Shown: in pieces, positions 1 through 8,531 of the stretch | How positions within the stretch are numbered: the stretch's first letter is position 1 | How the letters are laid out: each line of letters opens with the position of its first letter | Origin: UBA10649 sp963755335 | GTDB lineage: Bacteria; Actinomycetota; Actinomycetes; S36-B12 | Assembly (NCBI GenBank): GCA_963755335.1 | Contig: CAVWJW010000002.1 | Span: 620,001-684,000 of the forward strand | Reading direction: 5' to 3' | DNA length: 64,000 bases | Translations under genes and position numbers: made by a program | The notes under the pieces: model-generated | Told to the model about the DNA's origin: nothing | Seen by the model: only the letters and a program-made list of their open reading frames with translations | Databases searched by the model: none

Positions 1-284
1 CACGTCGAACGTGCGAACGCAGAGCGGTCGCCAGCCACGAGGAGCACCCGTTCAACGTGATCCGCGACGCGGGCGTGCGCGTCACCCTCAACACCGACGA
101 CCCGGGGATGTTCGACACCGACATCAACCGCGAGTACCTCGTCGCGCATGACGTGTTCGGACTCGACACCGACGATCTCGTCGAGCTGGCGCGCGAGTCG
201 GTGCGCGCCTCGTTCGCCGACGACTCGGTGAAGGGCTGCGTCCTGTCGGAGATCGACGCCTACGTGACCGGAGAGCCGGGCTAG
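1..284 (+). CDS. add: Adenosine deaminase, C-terminal part (frameshifted)
   Basis: This is the 3' end of a purine-salvage adenosine deaminase; the rest lies outside the window. The segment carries the conserved family signature TLNTDDPGMF, whose paired aspartates belong to the zinc/catalytic site, followed by the helical C-terminus. The first bases read TSNVRT in one frame and RAVASHEEHPFNVI in the next, so one extra base near position 20 breaks the frame. The stop codon shares the bases CTAG with the convergent DUF1345 gene. The family call is firm for the visible portion. The break is probably an assembly error, because the same type of error recurs across the window. Confidence 0.85.
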   Translation, partial: RRTCERRAVASHEEHPFNVIRDAGVRVTLNTDDPGMFDTDINREYLVAHDVFGLDTDDLVELARESVRASFADDSVKGCVLSEIDAYVTGEPG

Positions 285-910
285 GGCTTCAGGCCCGCGA
301 CGAGGTTGATCGTCACGGCAAGGATGGTCGTCGCGAACAGGAACGACAGCAGGGCGTGCGCCACGACGGTGCGTCGGACGAGCGAGGACTGCGTGTTGGT
401 GTCGGCCACCTGGAAGGCCATCCCGATGCCGAACGCGATGTAGGCGAAGTCCGAGTACGAAGGATCCTGCTCGCTGTTGAAGTCGAATCCCCCGACGGGA
501 TCGGAGTAGTAGAGCCGCGCGTACTTCAGCGTGTAGACGGTGTGGACGACACACCACGCGAGCGTGACGGCCAGGACGCCGAGCACCGCACGCCATTCGC
601 TGGGCAGGCCGCCGACGAAGGTCTCGCGGAACAGGACGGCGATCACCGTGACGAGACTGAGCACAGCCGCGGTGAGGACGACGAGGTCGGTACTGGTCCG
701 GGTCGGTGCCTCCGGGCCCACCTGCTCCCGTGTCGCCTCCGCGTCGAGCGGCCAGATGCGCCGCCAGGTAAGGAAGAGGAAGGTGATCGCCGCAGCGTCC
801 CAGGCGAGAGTCGGCACGAGACCGCGCGGGAAGACGACGTACATGAACAGCCCGACGGCGAGGCCGACGACTGCACCCGCGATCACATGACGACGGAAGA
901 CGCTGCCCAT
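281..910 (-). CDS. DUF1345 family membrane protein
   Basis: A 209-residue integral membrane protein with about six hydrophobic segments, near residues 8-25, 27-44, 75-95, 107-125, 145-165 and 180-205. The loop before the fifth segment contains YYSDPVGGFDF and DPSYSDFAYIAFGIGMAFQV, which is the conserved core of DUF1345. Its biochemical role is unknown. I chose the ATG at 910 because the open frame upstream of it lacks family similarity and runs through a strong hairpin. It ends convergently on the adenosine deaminase gene with overlapping stop codons. Confidence 0.8.
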   Translation of the reverse strand: MGSVFRRHVIAGAVVGLAVGLFMYVVFPRGLVPTLAWDAAAITFLFLTWRRIWPLDAEATREQVGPEAPTRTSTDLVVLTAAVLSLVTVIAVLFRETFVGGLPSEWRAVLGVLAVTLAWCVVHTVYTLKYARLYYSDPVGGFDFNSEQDPSYSDFAYIAFGIGMAFQVADTNTQSSLVRRTVVAHALLSFLFATTILAVTINLVAGLKP

Positions 911-960
911 GTCGGCCTGCCCTCGTGGTGGTGGGTCCTGACACCTAACGATAACGACGA

Positions 961-1007
961 CAACGCTCCGGATCCCTGCCTCTGGTGGGGCGGGATCCGG
1001 AGCGTTG
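961..1007 (-). terminator. Hairpin terminator of the upstream MFS gene
   Basis: A perfect 16-bp inverted repeat (961-976 and 992-1007, arms CAACGCTCCGGATCCC and its complement) with a 15-nt loop starts 11 bases past the stop of the MFS transporter gene. There is no clear T-run, which is common for high-GC actinobacterial terminators. Confidence 0.7.
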
Positions 1008-1017
1008 TGGTTGAGCC

Positions 1018-2535
1018 TTAGTGCGCGCCGACCGGGATGGCGTCGTTCGAGGCCATGTCCTTCTTCGTCATGTTCACGAGGGTCACCCAGACAAGGGCGG
1101 CGACGATCATGATGCCGACGCTCCACACGAACGCCGTGGTGAAGCCATGGACGAGTGCATCCGGGGTCGGGCCCTGCAGCTGGTTGTTGATGATGAAGGC
1201 CGTCGTCGCCGACGCCGCGATCGTGTTGAGGAACGCGATGCCGATCGATCCACCGATCTGCTGTGCCGTGTTGAGCACTGCCGAGGCGACACCGGCATCG
1301 TGGTTGCCGACGCCGAACAGGGCCGTGGCCGACAGGGGCACGAAGATCAGGCCCATGCCGAGGCTCATCAGGATGATCGACGGCAGGATGTTCGGCGCGT
1401 ACGTGGAGTCAGCGCCCAGACGCAGGTACAGGGACATGCCGGCCGTGGCCATCACGAAGCCGCCGAACGTCACCCACCGCGGCCCGAAGCGAGGCAGCAG
1501 CTGGCTCGCGATGCCCGCCGAGATGATGACGCCCGCCGAGAACGGCAGGAACAGCAGGCCCGACGTCAGCGGCGAGTAGCCCAGCACCGCCTGGAAGAAG
1601 TACGAGATGAACAGGAACATCGAGAACATGCCGATGCCGACGAAGAACGACGCCAGGTAGGCACCGCCACGGTTGCGGTTCAGGACGATGCGCAGCGGCA
1701 GCAGCGGGTGCGTCGACTTGTACTCGATGAACAGGAAGACGAACAGGAGGACCACCGAGATGGCGAAGAACGTGACGGTCGTCGAGCTGCCCCAGCCGTT
1801 CGTCTCGGCCTTGGTGATTCCGAAGACGAGGCAGAACAGGCCCACTGTCGACGCGATGGCGCCGGGGATGTCGTACTTGGTGTTGCCCTTGGCGCGCGAC
1901 TCGCGCACGAACGGGATGGCGAGGGCGACGGCGATCAGTGCGATCGGCACGTTGACGAGCAGCGTCCAGTGCCACGACGCGTACTGGGTGAGCAGTCCGC
2001 CGAGCACGAGGCCGATCGCGGCACCACCGCCGGAGATGCCGCCGTAGACGCCGAACGCCTTCGCGCGTTCCTTCGACTCGGTGAACGTCACGGTGATGAG
2101 CGACAGGGCCGCCGGAGCGAGCAGCGCGGCGAACAGGCCCTGCAGGCCGCGCGCCGCGAACAGCGTCGCCTGCGACTGCGAGAGTCCACCGAGGGCGGAC
2201 GCGCCCGCGAAGCCGAGCAGGCCGACGATGAAGACCTTCTTGCGGCCCTGGTAGTCGGCGATGCGACCGCCGAGCAGGAGCAGGCTGCCGAAGGTGAGCG
2301 TGTAGGCGGTGACGATCCACTGCCGGTCGGCATCGCTGATGCCCAGGTCGGCCTGCATCGACGGCATCGCGATGTTCACGATGGACGCGTCGAGGACCAC
2401 CATCAGCTGGGCGATGGCGATGACCATCAGCGCCTTCCAGCGCCGCGGGTCGGGCTCGACTGCGGAGTTGGCAATGGACTCGGCCTCGAGGGCGACGTCG
2501 ATTGCCGGGTCTTCGGTGGGGTCCAGGGTCGTCAT
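1018..2535 (-). CDS. MFS transporter, DHA2 (EmrB/QacA-type) family
   Basis: A 505-residue proton-driven exporter of the 14-segment DHA2 class. After a hydrophilic N-terminus of about 35 residues come the hydrophobic helices. It carries VLDASIVNIAMPSMQ in the first helix, GGRIADYQGRKK (motif A) after the second and a glycine-rich motif C region (GGISGGGAAIGLVLGGLL). The usual substrates of the family are drugs, dyes or small secreted metabolites; the substrate here cannot be read from sequence. The ATG at 2535 has an AAGGGAG ribosome site about 8 nt upstream. A DtxR/IdeR-like iron box lies some 50 bp upstream, which suggests iron regulation and possibly siderophore export. A terminator hairpin follows the gene. 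Confidence 0.9.
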   Translation of the reverse strand: MTTLDPTEDPAIDVALEAESIANSAVEPDPRRWKALMVIAIAQLMVVLDASIVNIAMPSMQADLGISDADRQWIVTAYTLTFGSLLLLGGRIADYQGRKKVFIVGLLGFAGASALGGLSQSQATLFAARGLQGLFAALLAPAALSLITVTFTESKERAKAFGVYGGISGGGAAIGLVLGGLLTQYASWHWTLLVNVPIALIAVALAIPFVRESRAKGNTKYDIPGAIASTVGLFCLVFGITKAETNGWGSSTTVTFFAISVVLLFVFLFIEYKSTHPLLPLRIVLNRNRGGAYLASFFVGIGMFSMFLFISYFFQAVLGYSPLTSGLLFLPFSAGVIISAGIASQLLPRFGPRWVTFGGFVMATAGMSLYLRLGADSTYAPNILPSIILMSLGMGLIFVPLSATALFGVGNHDAGVASAVLNTAQQIGGSIGIAFLNTIAASATTAFIINNQLQGPTPDALVHGFTTAFVWSVGIMIVAALVWVTLVNMTKKDMASNDAIPVGAH

Positions 2536-2583
2536 GCCGTGCTCCCTTGTGGGGTGAAATGCCTGATTCGTGCGCTTCTTGGT

Positions 2584-2602
2584 CGAAGTTAGGCAAACCT
2601 AA
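2584..2602. promoter_or_regulatory. DtxR/IdeR-type iron box upstream of the MFS gene
   Basis: The 19-mer ending in GTTAGGCAAACCTAA matches the DtxR/IdeR consensus TTAGGTTAGGCTAACCTAA at 15 of 19 positions, and its last 15 bases match at 14. It lies about 49 bp before the MFS start codon, a position suited to repression. The match was made by eye. Confidence 0.6.
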
Positions 2603-2662
2603 TGGAGCACTAGTTGAACCTGCAAATACGAGTCGGTGCCGTTCGCTAAGAGCGGACGGCGG

Positions 2663-4246
2663 TCACGAGCAGACGGTTCCCTCCGGCGGGAGGGTCCCCG
2701 ACAGCAGGTACGCGTCGACCGACTTGGCGACGCAGCCGTTGCCGGGCCGGTACGCGGTGTGGCCGTAGCCGTCGTGGGTGAGCAGGTGGCCGTTGTCGAG
2801 CGTCGAGGCGAGGTCGACTCCCCACTGGTACGGCGTCGCCGGATCGTGGGTGCTCGACACGACCAGGATCGGATTGGAGCCCTTGGCCACGGTCTCCGAC
2901 ACCGGGTCGCCCACGACGGGCCAGTCCTTGCACGGCAGCAGGCCCCAGGCCAGCGACGGCCCGAAGGTCGGGGCGGTCGCCTGCCACTCCTGCGCATACT
3001 TCTTCACGTCGTTGACGGATCCGTTGAACGGCCGGTCCAGGCACGTCACGGCGTAGAACGCGTCGGAACTGTTCGTCAGGTAGTGGCCGTTCGGCCCACG
3101 ATCGATCCGGCTGTCGAGCAGCGCGAGCAGCGGTCCGGCGTCCTTGTCCTTCATCGCGGACGACAGCGCCGAGCGCAACTGGGGGTAGTCGTTCGAGGGG
3201 AAGTACAGGTACGACAGCACGGCGAACGTCGCCAGCGGCTCGCTCAGCTGCCGGTCGCCGGACGACAGCGGCTTCGCGTCGAGACTTGCCAGCCACGACC
3301 GCACCTGCGCGACTGCCTCGTCCGTCGTTCCGGAGAGCGGGCAGTCCTTGGCCGTCAGGCAGTCCTCGACGAAGTTGCGCAGCGCGACCTCGAAGGCGTC
3401 TGCCTGCCCCTTGGTGATCTCGACCAGATCGAGGTTCGCGGGCAGGACGCCATCGAGGACCATCCGGCCAACGCGGTCGGGGAACAGTTCCGCGTACGTG
3501 GCACCGAGCATGGTGCCGTATGACTTGCCGAGGTAGTTGAAGGTGTCGTCGTTGACGGCCGCCCGGGCGACGTCCATGTCGCGGGCCACGTCCACCGTCC
3601 CCATGTGCTGGTAGACCGCGCCGGCCTTCTTCTCGCAGCCGCGCTCGACGAGCGTGGATGCGTCCACCGTCGCCTGCTCCTCGTCGGGGCTGTCGGGCGT
3701 GCCGTCGACGGCAAGCAGCTCGTCGGTCTGCTTGTCGGTGAGGCAGTGCACCGGATCGCTGAGTCCGACCCCGCGAGGATCCACCCCGACGACGTCGTAG
3801 TGCTTCAACACGTCCTCACCCACGATCCGGCTCGCCGCTCGCGCGTAGTCGACGGCGCTGCCGCCCGGGCCGCCCGGATCGACGAAGAGGGTGCCGATCT
3901 TGTCTCCGGTGGCGCTCACCCGCACGGCGGCCAGCTCGATGGTCGCGCCTTCGGGCTGGGAGTAGTCGAGGGGGACGGTGATCGTGGCGCAGTCGGCACC
4001 GCCGCAGTTGTGCCAGTTGACGTCCTGGTCGTAGAACGCCGACAGGTCCGGCGCGGCCTCCGCCGTGGGCACGGCCTGCTGCGAGACCGACGCGAGCGGC
4101 GATGCCGACGCCCGTGGCGGAAGGCTCACCGACGGGTTGACGGACGGGCGCGTGGGCGGCACGACATCGCCGGAGCTGCTCTGACTGCAGGCGGTCAGGG
4201 CGAGGAAGACCCCGAGGACGACACTGATCTGACGGCCGGCCCTCAT
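2663..4246 (-). CDS. Secreted lipoprotein alpha/beta-hydrolase (tripeptidyl aminopeptidase-like, TAP family)
   Basis: A 527-residue exported serine hydrolase. The N-terminus is a lipoprotein signal with lipobox LTAC, followed by a low-complexity Pro/Ser linker (about residues 25-70) and the alpha/beta-hydrolase domain. The oxyanion region VDPGGPGGS, nucleophile elbow GKSYG (catalytic Ser), acid segment STHDPATP and C-terminal histidine in GYGHTAY form the triad typical of SlpD/SlpE-like tripeptidyl aminopeptidases and related esterases. Such enzymes clip N-terminal peptides or hydrolyse esters outside the cell. The ATG at 4246 is chosen because it directly begins the signal peptide. It is divergent from the membrane-protein gene starting 19 bases away. 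Confidence 0.85.
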   Translation of the reverse strand: MRAGRQISVVLGVFLALTACSQSSSGDVVPPTRPSVNPSVSLPPRASASPLASVSQQAVPTAEAAPDLSAFYDQDVNWHNCGGADCATITVPLDYSQPEGATIELAAVRVSATGDKIGTLFVDPGGPGGSAVDYARAASRIVGEDVLKHYDVVGVDPRGVGLSDPVHCLTDKQTDELLAVDGTPDSPDEEQATVDASTLVERGCEKKAGAVYQHMGTVDVARDMDVARAAVNDDTFNYLGKSYGTMLGATYAELFPDRVGRMVLDGVLPANLDLVEITKGQADAFEVALRNFVEDCLTAKDCPLSGTTDEAVAQVRSWLASLDAKPLSSGDRQLSEPLATFAVLSYLYFPSNDYPQLRSALSSAMKDKDAGPLLALLDSRIDRGPNGHYLTNSSDAFYAVTCLDRPFNGSVNDVKKYAQEWQATAPTFGPSLAWGLLPCKDWPVVGDPVSETVAKGSNPILVVSSTHDPATPYQWGVDLASTLDNGHLLTHDGYGHTAYRPGNGCVAKSVDAYLLSGTLPPEGTVCS

Positions 4247-4264
4247 GAGCCGTACCGTATATCG

Positions 4265-5101
4265 GTGAGCAAGTCGCGACGGGACCCAGCCGAGCTGGCC
4301 GCGCTGATCGAGCAGAGCGTCGCCCGCGGCCTCGACCTCGTCGACGCGTTCCGCTCCGCCACGGGCAAGGGCTCCCGGGGCGCGAACCGCGCCCTCGAGC
4401 TCGAGCACCGTCGAACGCTCGCCGCCAACCGCACCGCCGTTCGCAGGCACACGTCGAGGGTGCAGCGGCTGAAGGCGGAGATGACCGGCGGGGCCGTGGT
4501 AGCGGGCACCGCGGGCGCGATCGGTCTCATAGTCGTTGCGACGCCCCCGCCCGAGCTGGCGTTCCCCTTCCTCTGGCTGGGCACCGCCGCGATCGGGCTC
4601 GCGGTGTCGGTGCGCGCCCGCTTCCGACTGCGTCATGTGGGGCCACCGCCCATCGTCATCGAGCCCGTGGCGCCGCCGCCCGCACTTCCTCGCGGAGCGG
4701 TTGGTGCCGCTGAGGTCGCCCGGTTCTCGTCGGTGCGCGTCCAGGTCGTCACCATCACCCCCCAGCTCGATCGGCTGTACCCAGGCGCTGGCCAGGAACT
4801 CCGGCGTGCCGACCTCGAGGCGGCCGGACCGCTCACGGCACTGTGCGAGCGGCTGCTCGTCCTCGACCAGATGCAGCGCGAGCTGCCGGGCACCTCGGCC
4901 GCCGCGTCCGCGTCGAAATCGGCCGAGCAGGTGCGCGGCCGACTCGCCCAGGGGTGCGAGAAGTACGACGAACTGCTGGCCGCCGCCGCACGGCTGCTCG
5001 CCGCACCCGACTACACACGCAGCACCGACGCGATCCTCGGACCAGCGGTCAACGCCATGCTCGCGTACGCGTACGGGCTGCAGAAGGCCGCCGAGCTGTA
5101 G
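4265..5101 (+). CDS. Membrane protein of unknown function (possibly PspM-like)
   Basis: A 278-residue protein. Residues 1-75 are charged and helical. Two adjacent hydrophobic segments follow (about 78-98 and 100-118), then a Pro-rich linker and a C-terminal helical domain rich in Ala, Leu and Glu. I do not recognise a catalytic motif. The layout resembles the actinobacterial phage-shock membrane protein PspM, but no pspA or clgR lies nearby, so this is only a weak guess. The GTG at 4265 is divergent from the hydrolase gene with 18 intervening bases, so both must be transcribed from closely spaced or overlapping start regions. Confidence 0.6.
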   Translation: MSKSRRDPAELAALIEQSVARGLDLVDAFRSATGKGSRGANRALELEHRRTLAANRTAVRRHTSRVQRLKAEMTGGAVVAGTAGAIGLIVVATPPPELAFPFLWLGTAAIGLAVSVRARFRLRHVGPPPIVIEPVAPPPALPRGAVGAAEVARFSSVRVQVVTITPQLDRLYPGAGQELRRADLEAAGPLTALCERLLVLDQMQRELPGTSAAASASKSAEQVRGRLAQGCEKYDELLAAAARLLAAPDYTRSTDAILGPAVNAMLAYAYGLQKAAEL

Positions 5102-5113
5102 CCGGAGCTCCGA

Positions 5114-6043
5114 TCAGGATGCGCGTCGAACCGACGGCATCCCGTCGACGACCGCGCGCCGCAGGATCTCGGCGAAGTCCTCGAACTCCTCGGTGCGCGT
5201 GGAGCTGCGGCGGTGCACGAGGCAGATGGTCCGGCCGGGGGCCGGGTCGGCGAACCGGGCCACGCCCAGGTGTGCCCCCCGAGCCTCGACCTTGACGGCG
5301 CTGTCCGGCAGGAACGTCATGCCCAGGCCGGCGGAGACGAGCTGCACGATCGTCGACAGCGACGCCGCGCGAGCGTTCGCCTCCCCCGCGTCGGCCATCC
5401 CCGACTGCAGGCAGACGGCCACCGCCTGGTCACGAAGGCAGTGCCCCTCGTCGAGGAAGAGCAGGTCCTCGACCCTGAGGTCGGCCGGCGACACGTCGTG
5501 GGAGCCGGCCCACGGGTGCTCGGCCGGCACCGCCAGGACGAAGTCCTCGGCGTACAGCGGCTCGGCGCGCACGCGCGGGTCCTTCACCGGCAGCGCCATC
5601 ACAGCGACATCGATCGTGCCGGCGGCGAGTGCTTCGAGCAGCCGGTCGGTCTGGTCCTCGTGGACGTGCAGCTGAAGCTCGGGCGCCTCCTCGTGAACCG
5701 CCGGCAGCATCGACGGCAACAGGTACGGGGCGACCGTCGGGATGACGCCGAGGTGCAGTGGCCCGGTAAGCCAGGTGTCCGGCAGGGCAGCGGTGCGGAA
5801 GGCATCGACGGCTGCCACGGCCTGCTTGGCCAGCGGCAGCAGGAAGGTTCCGTCAGGCGTGACCAGGACCTTGCGGGGGTTGCGCTCGATCAGCCGGACC
5901 CCCAGGCGGGTCTCCATGGCGGCCAGGGACTGGCTCAGGGTGGGCTGGCTGACGCCCAGGGAGGCCGCGGCATCGCGGAAGTGCTGGTACTCGGCCACCG
6001 CGACAAACGCCCGCAGTTGGGCCACCGTTGGGGTGGATCGCAC
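5114..6043 (-). CDS. oxyR: LysR-family peroxide sensor OxyR
   Basis: A 309-residue LysR-type regulator. Residues 1-65 form the winged helix-turn-helix (VAEYQHFRDAAASLGVSQ), and the rest is the periplasmic-binding-protein-like effector domain. Cysteines at about residues 202 and 211 (GHCLRD and AVCLQ) have the same spacing as the redox pair Cys199/Cys208 of Escherichia coli OxyR, which form a disulfide on exposure to hydrogen peroxide. It is transcribed away from ahpC, its expected target, with a matching OxyR half-site between them. Start is GTG at 6043. Context and cysteines together make the assignment strong. Confidence 0.92.
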   Translation of the reverse strand: MRSTPTVAQLRAFVAVAEYQHFRDAAASLGVSQPTLSQSLAAMETRLGVRLIERNPRKVLVTPDGTFLLPLAKQAVAAVDAFRTAALPDTWLTGPLHLGVIPTVAPYLLPSMLPAVHEEAPELQLHVHEDQTDRLLEALAAGTIDVAVMALPVKDPRVRAEPLYAEDFVLAVPAEHPWAGSHDVSPADLRVEDLLFLDEGHCLRDQAVAVCLQSGMADAGEANARAASLSTIVQLVSAGLGMTFLPDSAVKVEARGAHLGVARFADPAPGRTICLVHRRSSTRTEEFEDFAEILRRAVVDGMPSVRRAS

Positions 6044-6076
6044 GATCCCTCCAGGACGTTCCGGGGGAGGCTCAAC

Positions 6077-6093
6077 GATAGGAAGTCCCTATC
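6077..6093. promoter_or_regulatory. OxyR binding site in the oxyR-ahpC intergenic region
   Basis: The dyad GATAGG-N5-CCTATC contains ATAG-N7-CTAT, the half-operator pattern of OxyR, located 34 bp from the oxyR start and 92 bp from the ahpC start. No second full ATAG-N7-CTAT unit is visible at the usual spacing on either side, so only one dimer site is well conserved. Confidence 0.65.
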
Positions 6094-6185
6094 AATGTTC
6101 TGAGATTACATGATTTGCCTTATGACAGGCGCATCCCTAGCGTTGCGAATGTCCCACCGACCATCTCGACCCAAGGAAGTAACTC

Positions 6186-6749
6186 ATGGCTCTGATCGAC
6201 ACCGAGGTCCTGCCGTTCGAGGCGGACGCGTTCCACAACGGCACCTTCGTCAAGGTGACCGACGCCGCTCTGCACGGCGGGTGGTCCGTGGTCTTCTTCT
6301 ACCCGGCTGACTTCACCTTCGTCTGCCCGACCGAGCTCGGCGACATGGCCGACAACTACGCCGAGTTCCAGAGGCTGGGTGTCGAGATCTACAGCGTGTC
6401 CACCGACACGCACTTCACGCACAAGGCCTGGCACGAGTCGTCCGAGACCATCGGCAAGATCGAGTACGTCATGATCGGTGACCCCAGCGGCGCCATCACG
6501 CGCAACTTCGACGTCATGCGCGACGGCGCCGGCCTGGCCGACCGCGGCACCTTCCTCGTCGACCCCGACGGCATCATCCAGTACCTCGAGATCACGCCCG
6601 AGGGCGTCGGCCGCAACGCCGCCGAGCTGCTGCGCAAGATCAAGGCCGCTCAGTACGTGCGCAACCACCCGGGCGAGGTCTGCCCCGCCAAGTGGGAAGA
6701 GGGCGAGCTCACGCTGGCCCCGTCGTTCGACCTCGTCGGCAAGATCTGA
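6186..6749 (+). CDS. ahpC: Alkyl hydroperoxide reductase peroxiredoxin AhpC
   Basis: A complete 187-residue typical 2-Cys peroxiredoxin that reduces hydrogen peroxide and organic hydroperoxides in the cytosol. The peroxidatic cysteine is Cys47 (DFTFVCPTE) and the resolving cysteine is Cys166 (GEVCPAKW). Length and motifs match the AhpC1 subfamily, which is recycled by the flavoprotein AhpF encoded just downstream. A ribosome site AAGGAAGT precedes the ATG. Expression is expected to be OxyR-dependent through the upstream dyad. This frame is intact, although its partner ahpF is heavily interrupted. Confidence 0.96.
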   Translation: MALIDTEVLPFEADAFHNGTFVKVTDAALHGGWSVVFFYPADFTFVCPTELGDMADNYAEFQRLGVEIYSVSTDTHFTHKAWHESSETIGKIEYVMIGDPSGAITRNFDVMRDGAGLADRGTFLVDPDGIIQYLEITPEGVGRNAAELLRKIKAAQYVRNHPGEVCPAKWEEGELTLAPSFDLVGKI

Positions 6750-6765
6750 CGAACCCTCGTGAGGT

Positions 6766-6795
6766 GAAGGGGTCCGGCCCGTGCCGGGCCCCTTC
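6766..6795 (+). terminator. Attenuator/terminator hairpin between ahpC and ahpF
   Basis: Arms GAAGGGGTCCGGC (6766-6778) and GCCGGGCCCCTTC (6783-6795) pair over 13 bp with one G-U and a 4-nt loop, followed by CTTCG. Placed in the 75-bp gap, it would reduce read-through and give more AhpC than AhpF, a usual stoichiometry. Confidence 0.65.
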
Positions 6796-6824
6796 CTTCG
6801 AGCAGACAGAACCGGAGCATCGCC

Positions 6825-8432
6825 ATGCTGGACGCCGCCACCACGACGCAGCTGAGGTCCTACCTCGACAAGGTCGTCATGCCGATCGAGCTGCTCGCCT
6901 CACTCGATGACAGCCCCAAGTCGCTCGAGCTCCTCGGACTGCTCGACGACACGGCGGCGTTGTCCGACAAGATCACGGTCCGGCGCGTGGATGACAGTCG
7001 CGCGTCGTCCGTCCTTCCGCATCAGCCGCGTGGGCACCGACATCGCGGTCGAGTTCGCCGGCATCCCGATGGGTCACGAGTTCACGTCGCTACGTGCTCG
7101 CGCTGCTGCAGGTCGGGCGGCCACCCCGTCAAGACCGCGGCCGAGGTCGTCGAGCAGATCTCCGACCTCGAGGGCGACTTCCACTTCGAGACCTACTTCT
7201 CGCTCACCTGCCAGAACTGCCCCGACGTCGTGCAGGCGCTGAACCTGATGAGCGTCCTCAACCCGCGCATCACGCCACACGGCCATCGACGGCGCGCTGT
7301 ACCAGGGCGAGGTCGACGACCGCCAGATCCTGGCCGTGCCGACGGTCTACCTCAACGGCGAGCTCTTCGACTCCGGCCGGATGAGCCTCGAGCAGATCGT
7401 CGCCAAGCTCGACACCGGCGCGGTGGCGCGCCAGGCCGCCGCGATCGCCGAGAAGGAGCCCTTCGACGTGCTCGTCGTCGGCGGCGGCCCTGCCGGCGCC
7501 GCCGCCGCCATCTACGCCGCGCGCAAGGGCATCCGCACCGGCGTGGCCGCCGAGCGCTTCGGCGGCCAGGTGCTCGACACGATGGCCATCGAGAACTTCA
7601 TCTCCGTGCAGTACACCGAGGGCCCGAAGCTGGCGGCCGCACTCGAGCAGCACGTCCTGGAGTACGGACGTCGACGTGATGAACGCTCCAGCAGGCCAAG
7701 CGACTCGTGCCGGCCGACGAGCCCGGCGGCCTGATCGAGATCGAGCTCGACAACGGCGCCACGCCTGCGCTCGCGCACGGTCGTGCTGTCGACCGGCGCC
7801 CGCTGGCGCAACATGAACGTGCCCGGCGAGTCGGAGTACCGCAACAAGGGCGTCACCTACTGCCCGCACTGCGACGGCCCGCTGTTCAAGGGCAAGCGGG
7901 TGGCCGTGATCGGCGGCGGCAACTCGGGCGTCGAGGCGGCCATCGACCTTGCCGGCATCGTCGGCCACGTCACGCTGATCGAGTTCGACGACCAGCTGCG
8001 CGCCGACGACGGTGCTGCAGCGCAAGCTGCGCAGCCTGCCGAACGTCGACATCATCGTCAGCGCGCTGACGACCGAGGTGCTCGGCGACGGCAGCAAGGT
8101 GACCGGCCTCGTGTACGACGACCGGGTCACGGGCGACGCGCACACCGTCGAGCTCGAAGGAATCTTCGTGCAGATCGGCCTGCTGCCGAACACCGAGTGG
8201 CTGAGCGGCTCGGTCGAGCTGTCACCCCGCGGCGAGGTCGTCATCGACGATCACGGACGCACCACGCATCCCCGGCGTGTTCGCCGCCGGCGACTGCACG
8301 ACCGTCCCGTTCAAGCAGATCGTCATCGCGCTGGGCGAGGGCGCCACGGCCTCGCTGAGCGCCTTCGACCACCTCATCCGCACGTCGGCTCCGGCCGAGC
8401 CGCTAGTCGTGCCGGAGCCCGCACTCGTCTGA
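6825..8432 (+). pseudogene. ahpF: Alkyl hydroperoxide reductase flavoprotein AhpF, nine frame breaks
   Basis: The locus encodes all parts of AhpF, the NADH-dependent FAD disulfide reductase that recycles AhpC. In order these are: an N-terminal thioredoxin-fold domain; a CQNCPDVV CxxC redox site; the FAD fingerprint VLVVGGGPAGAAAA; the reductase CxxC in YCPHCDG; the NADH-binding VIGGGNSGVEAA; and the terminal FAD motif VFAAGDCTT. However, the reading frame must be shifted nine times (near 7010, 7093, 7118, 7273, 7667, 7688, 7765, 8006 and 8267), each corresponding to one surplus base, to read through to the TGA at 8430. All catalytic motifs survive and I see no stop-codon decay. A local sequence error is therefore more likely than a true pseudogene, but as given no full protein can be made. 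Confidence 0.85.
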
Positions 8433-8531
8433 TCGACCTCGATTGACAGGCCGCACCCATGCTCGTCCCAGAGCATTCCCAGACTCCGGTGGGACATTCG
8501 GTTCAACGACGTAACCGAAAGCGAGCCGGCC

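Noticed and set aside
1021..2592. 523-residue open frame on the plus strand opposite the MFS gene
   Set aside because: It is composed of Arg/His/Asp/Glu-rich sequence typical of antisense frames in high-GC genes, with no domain, and the minus-strand MFS gene is unmistakable.
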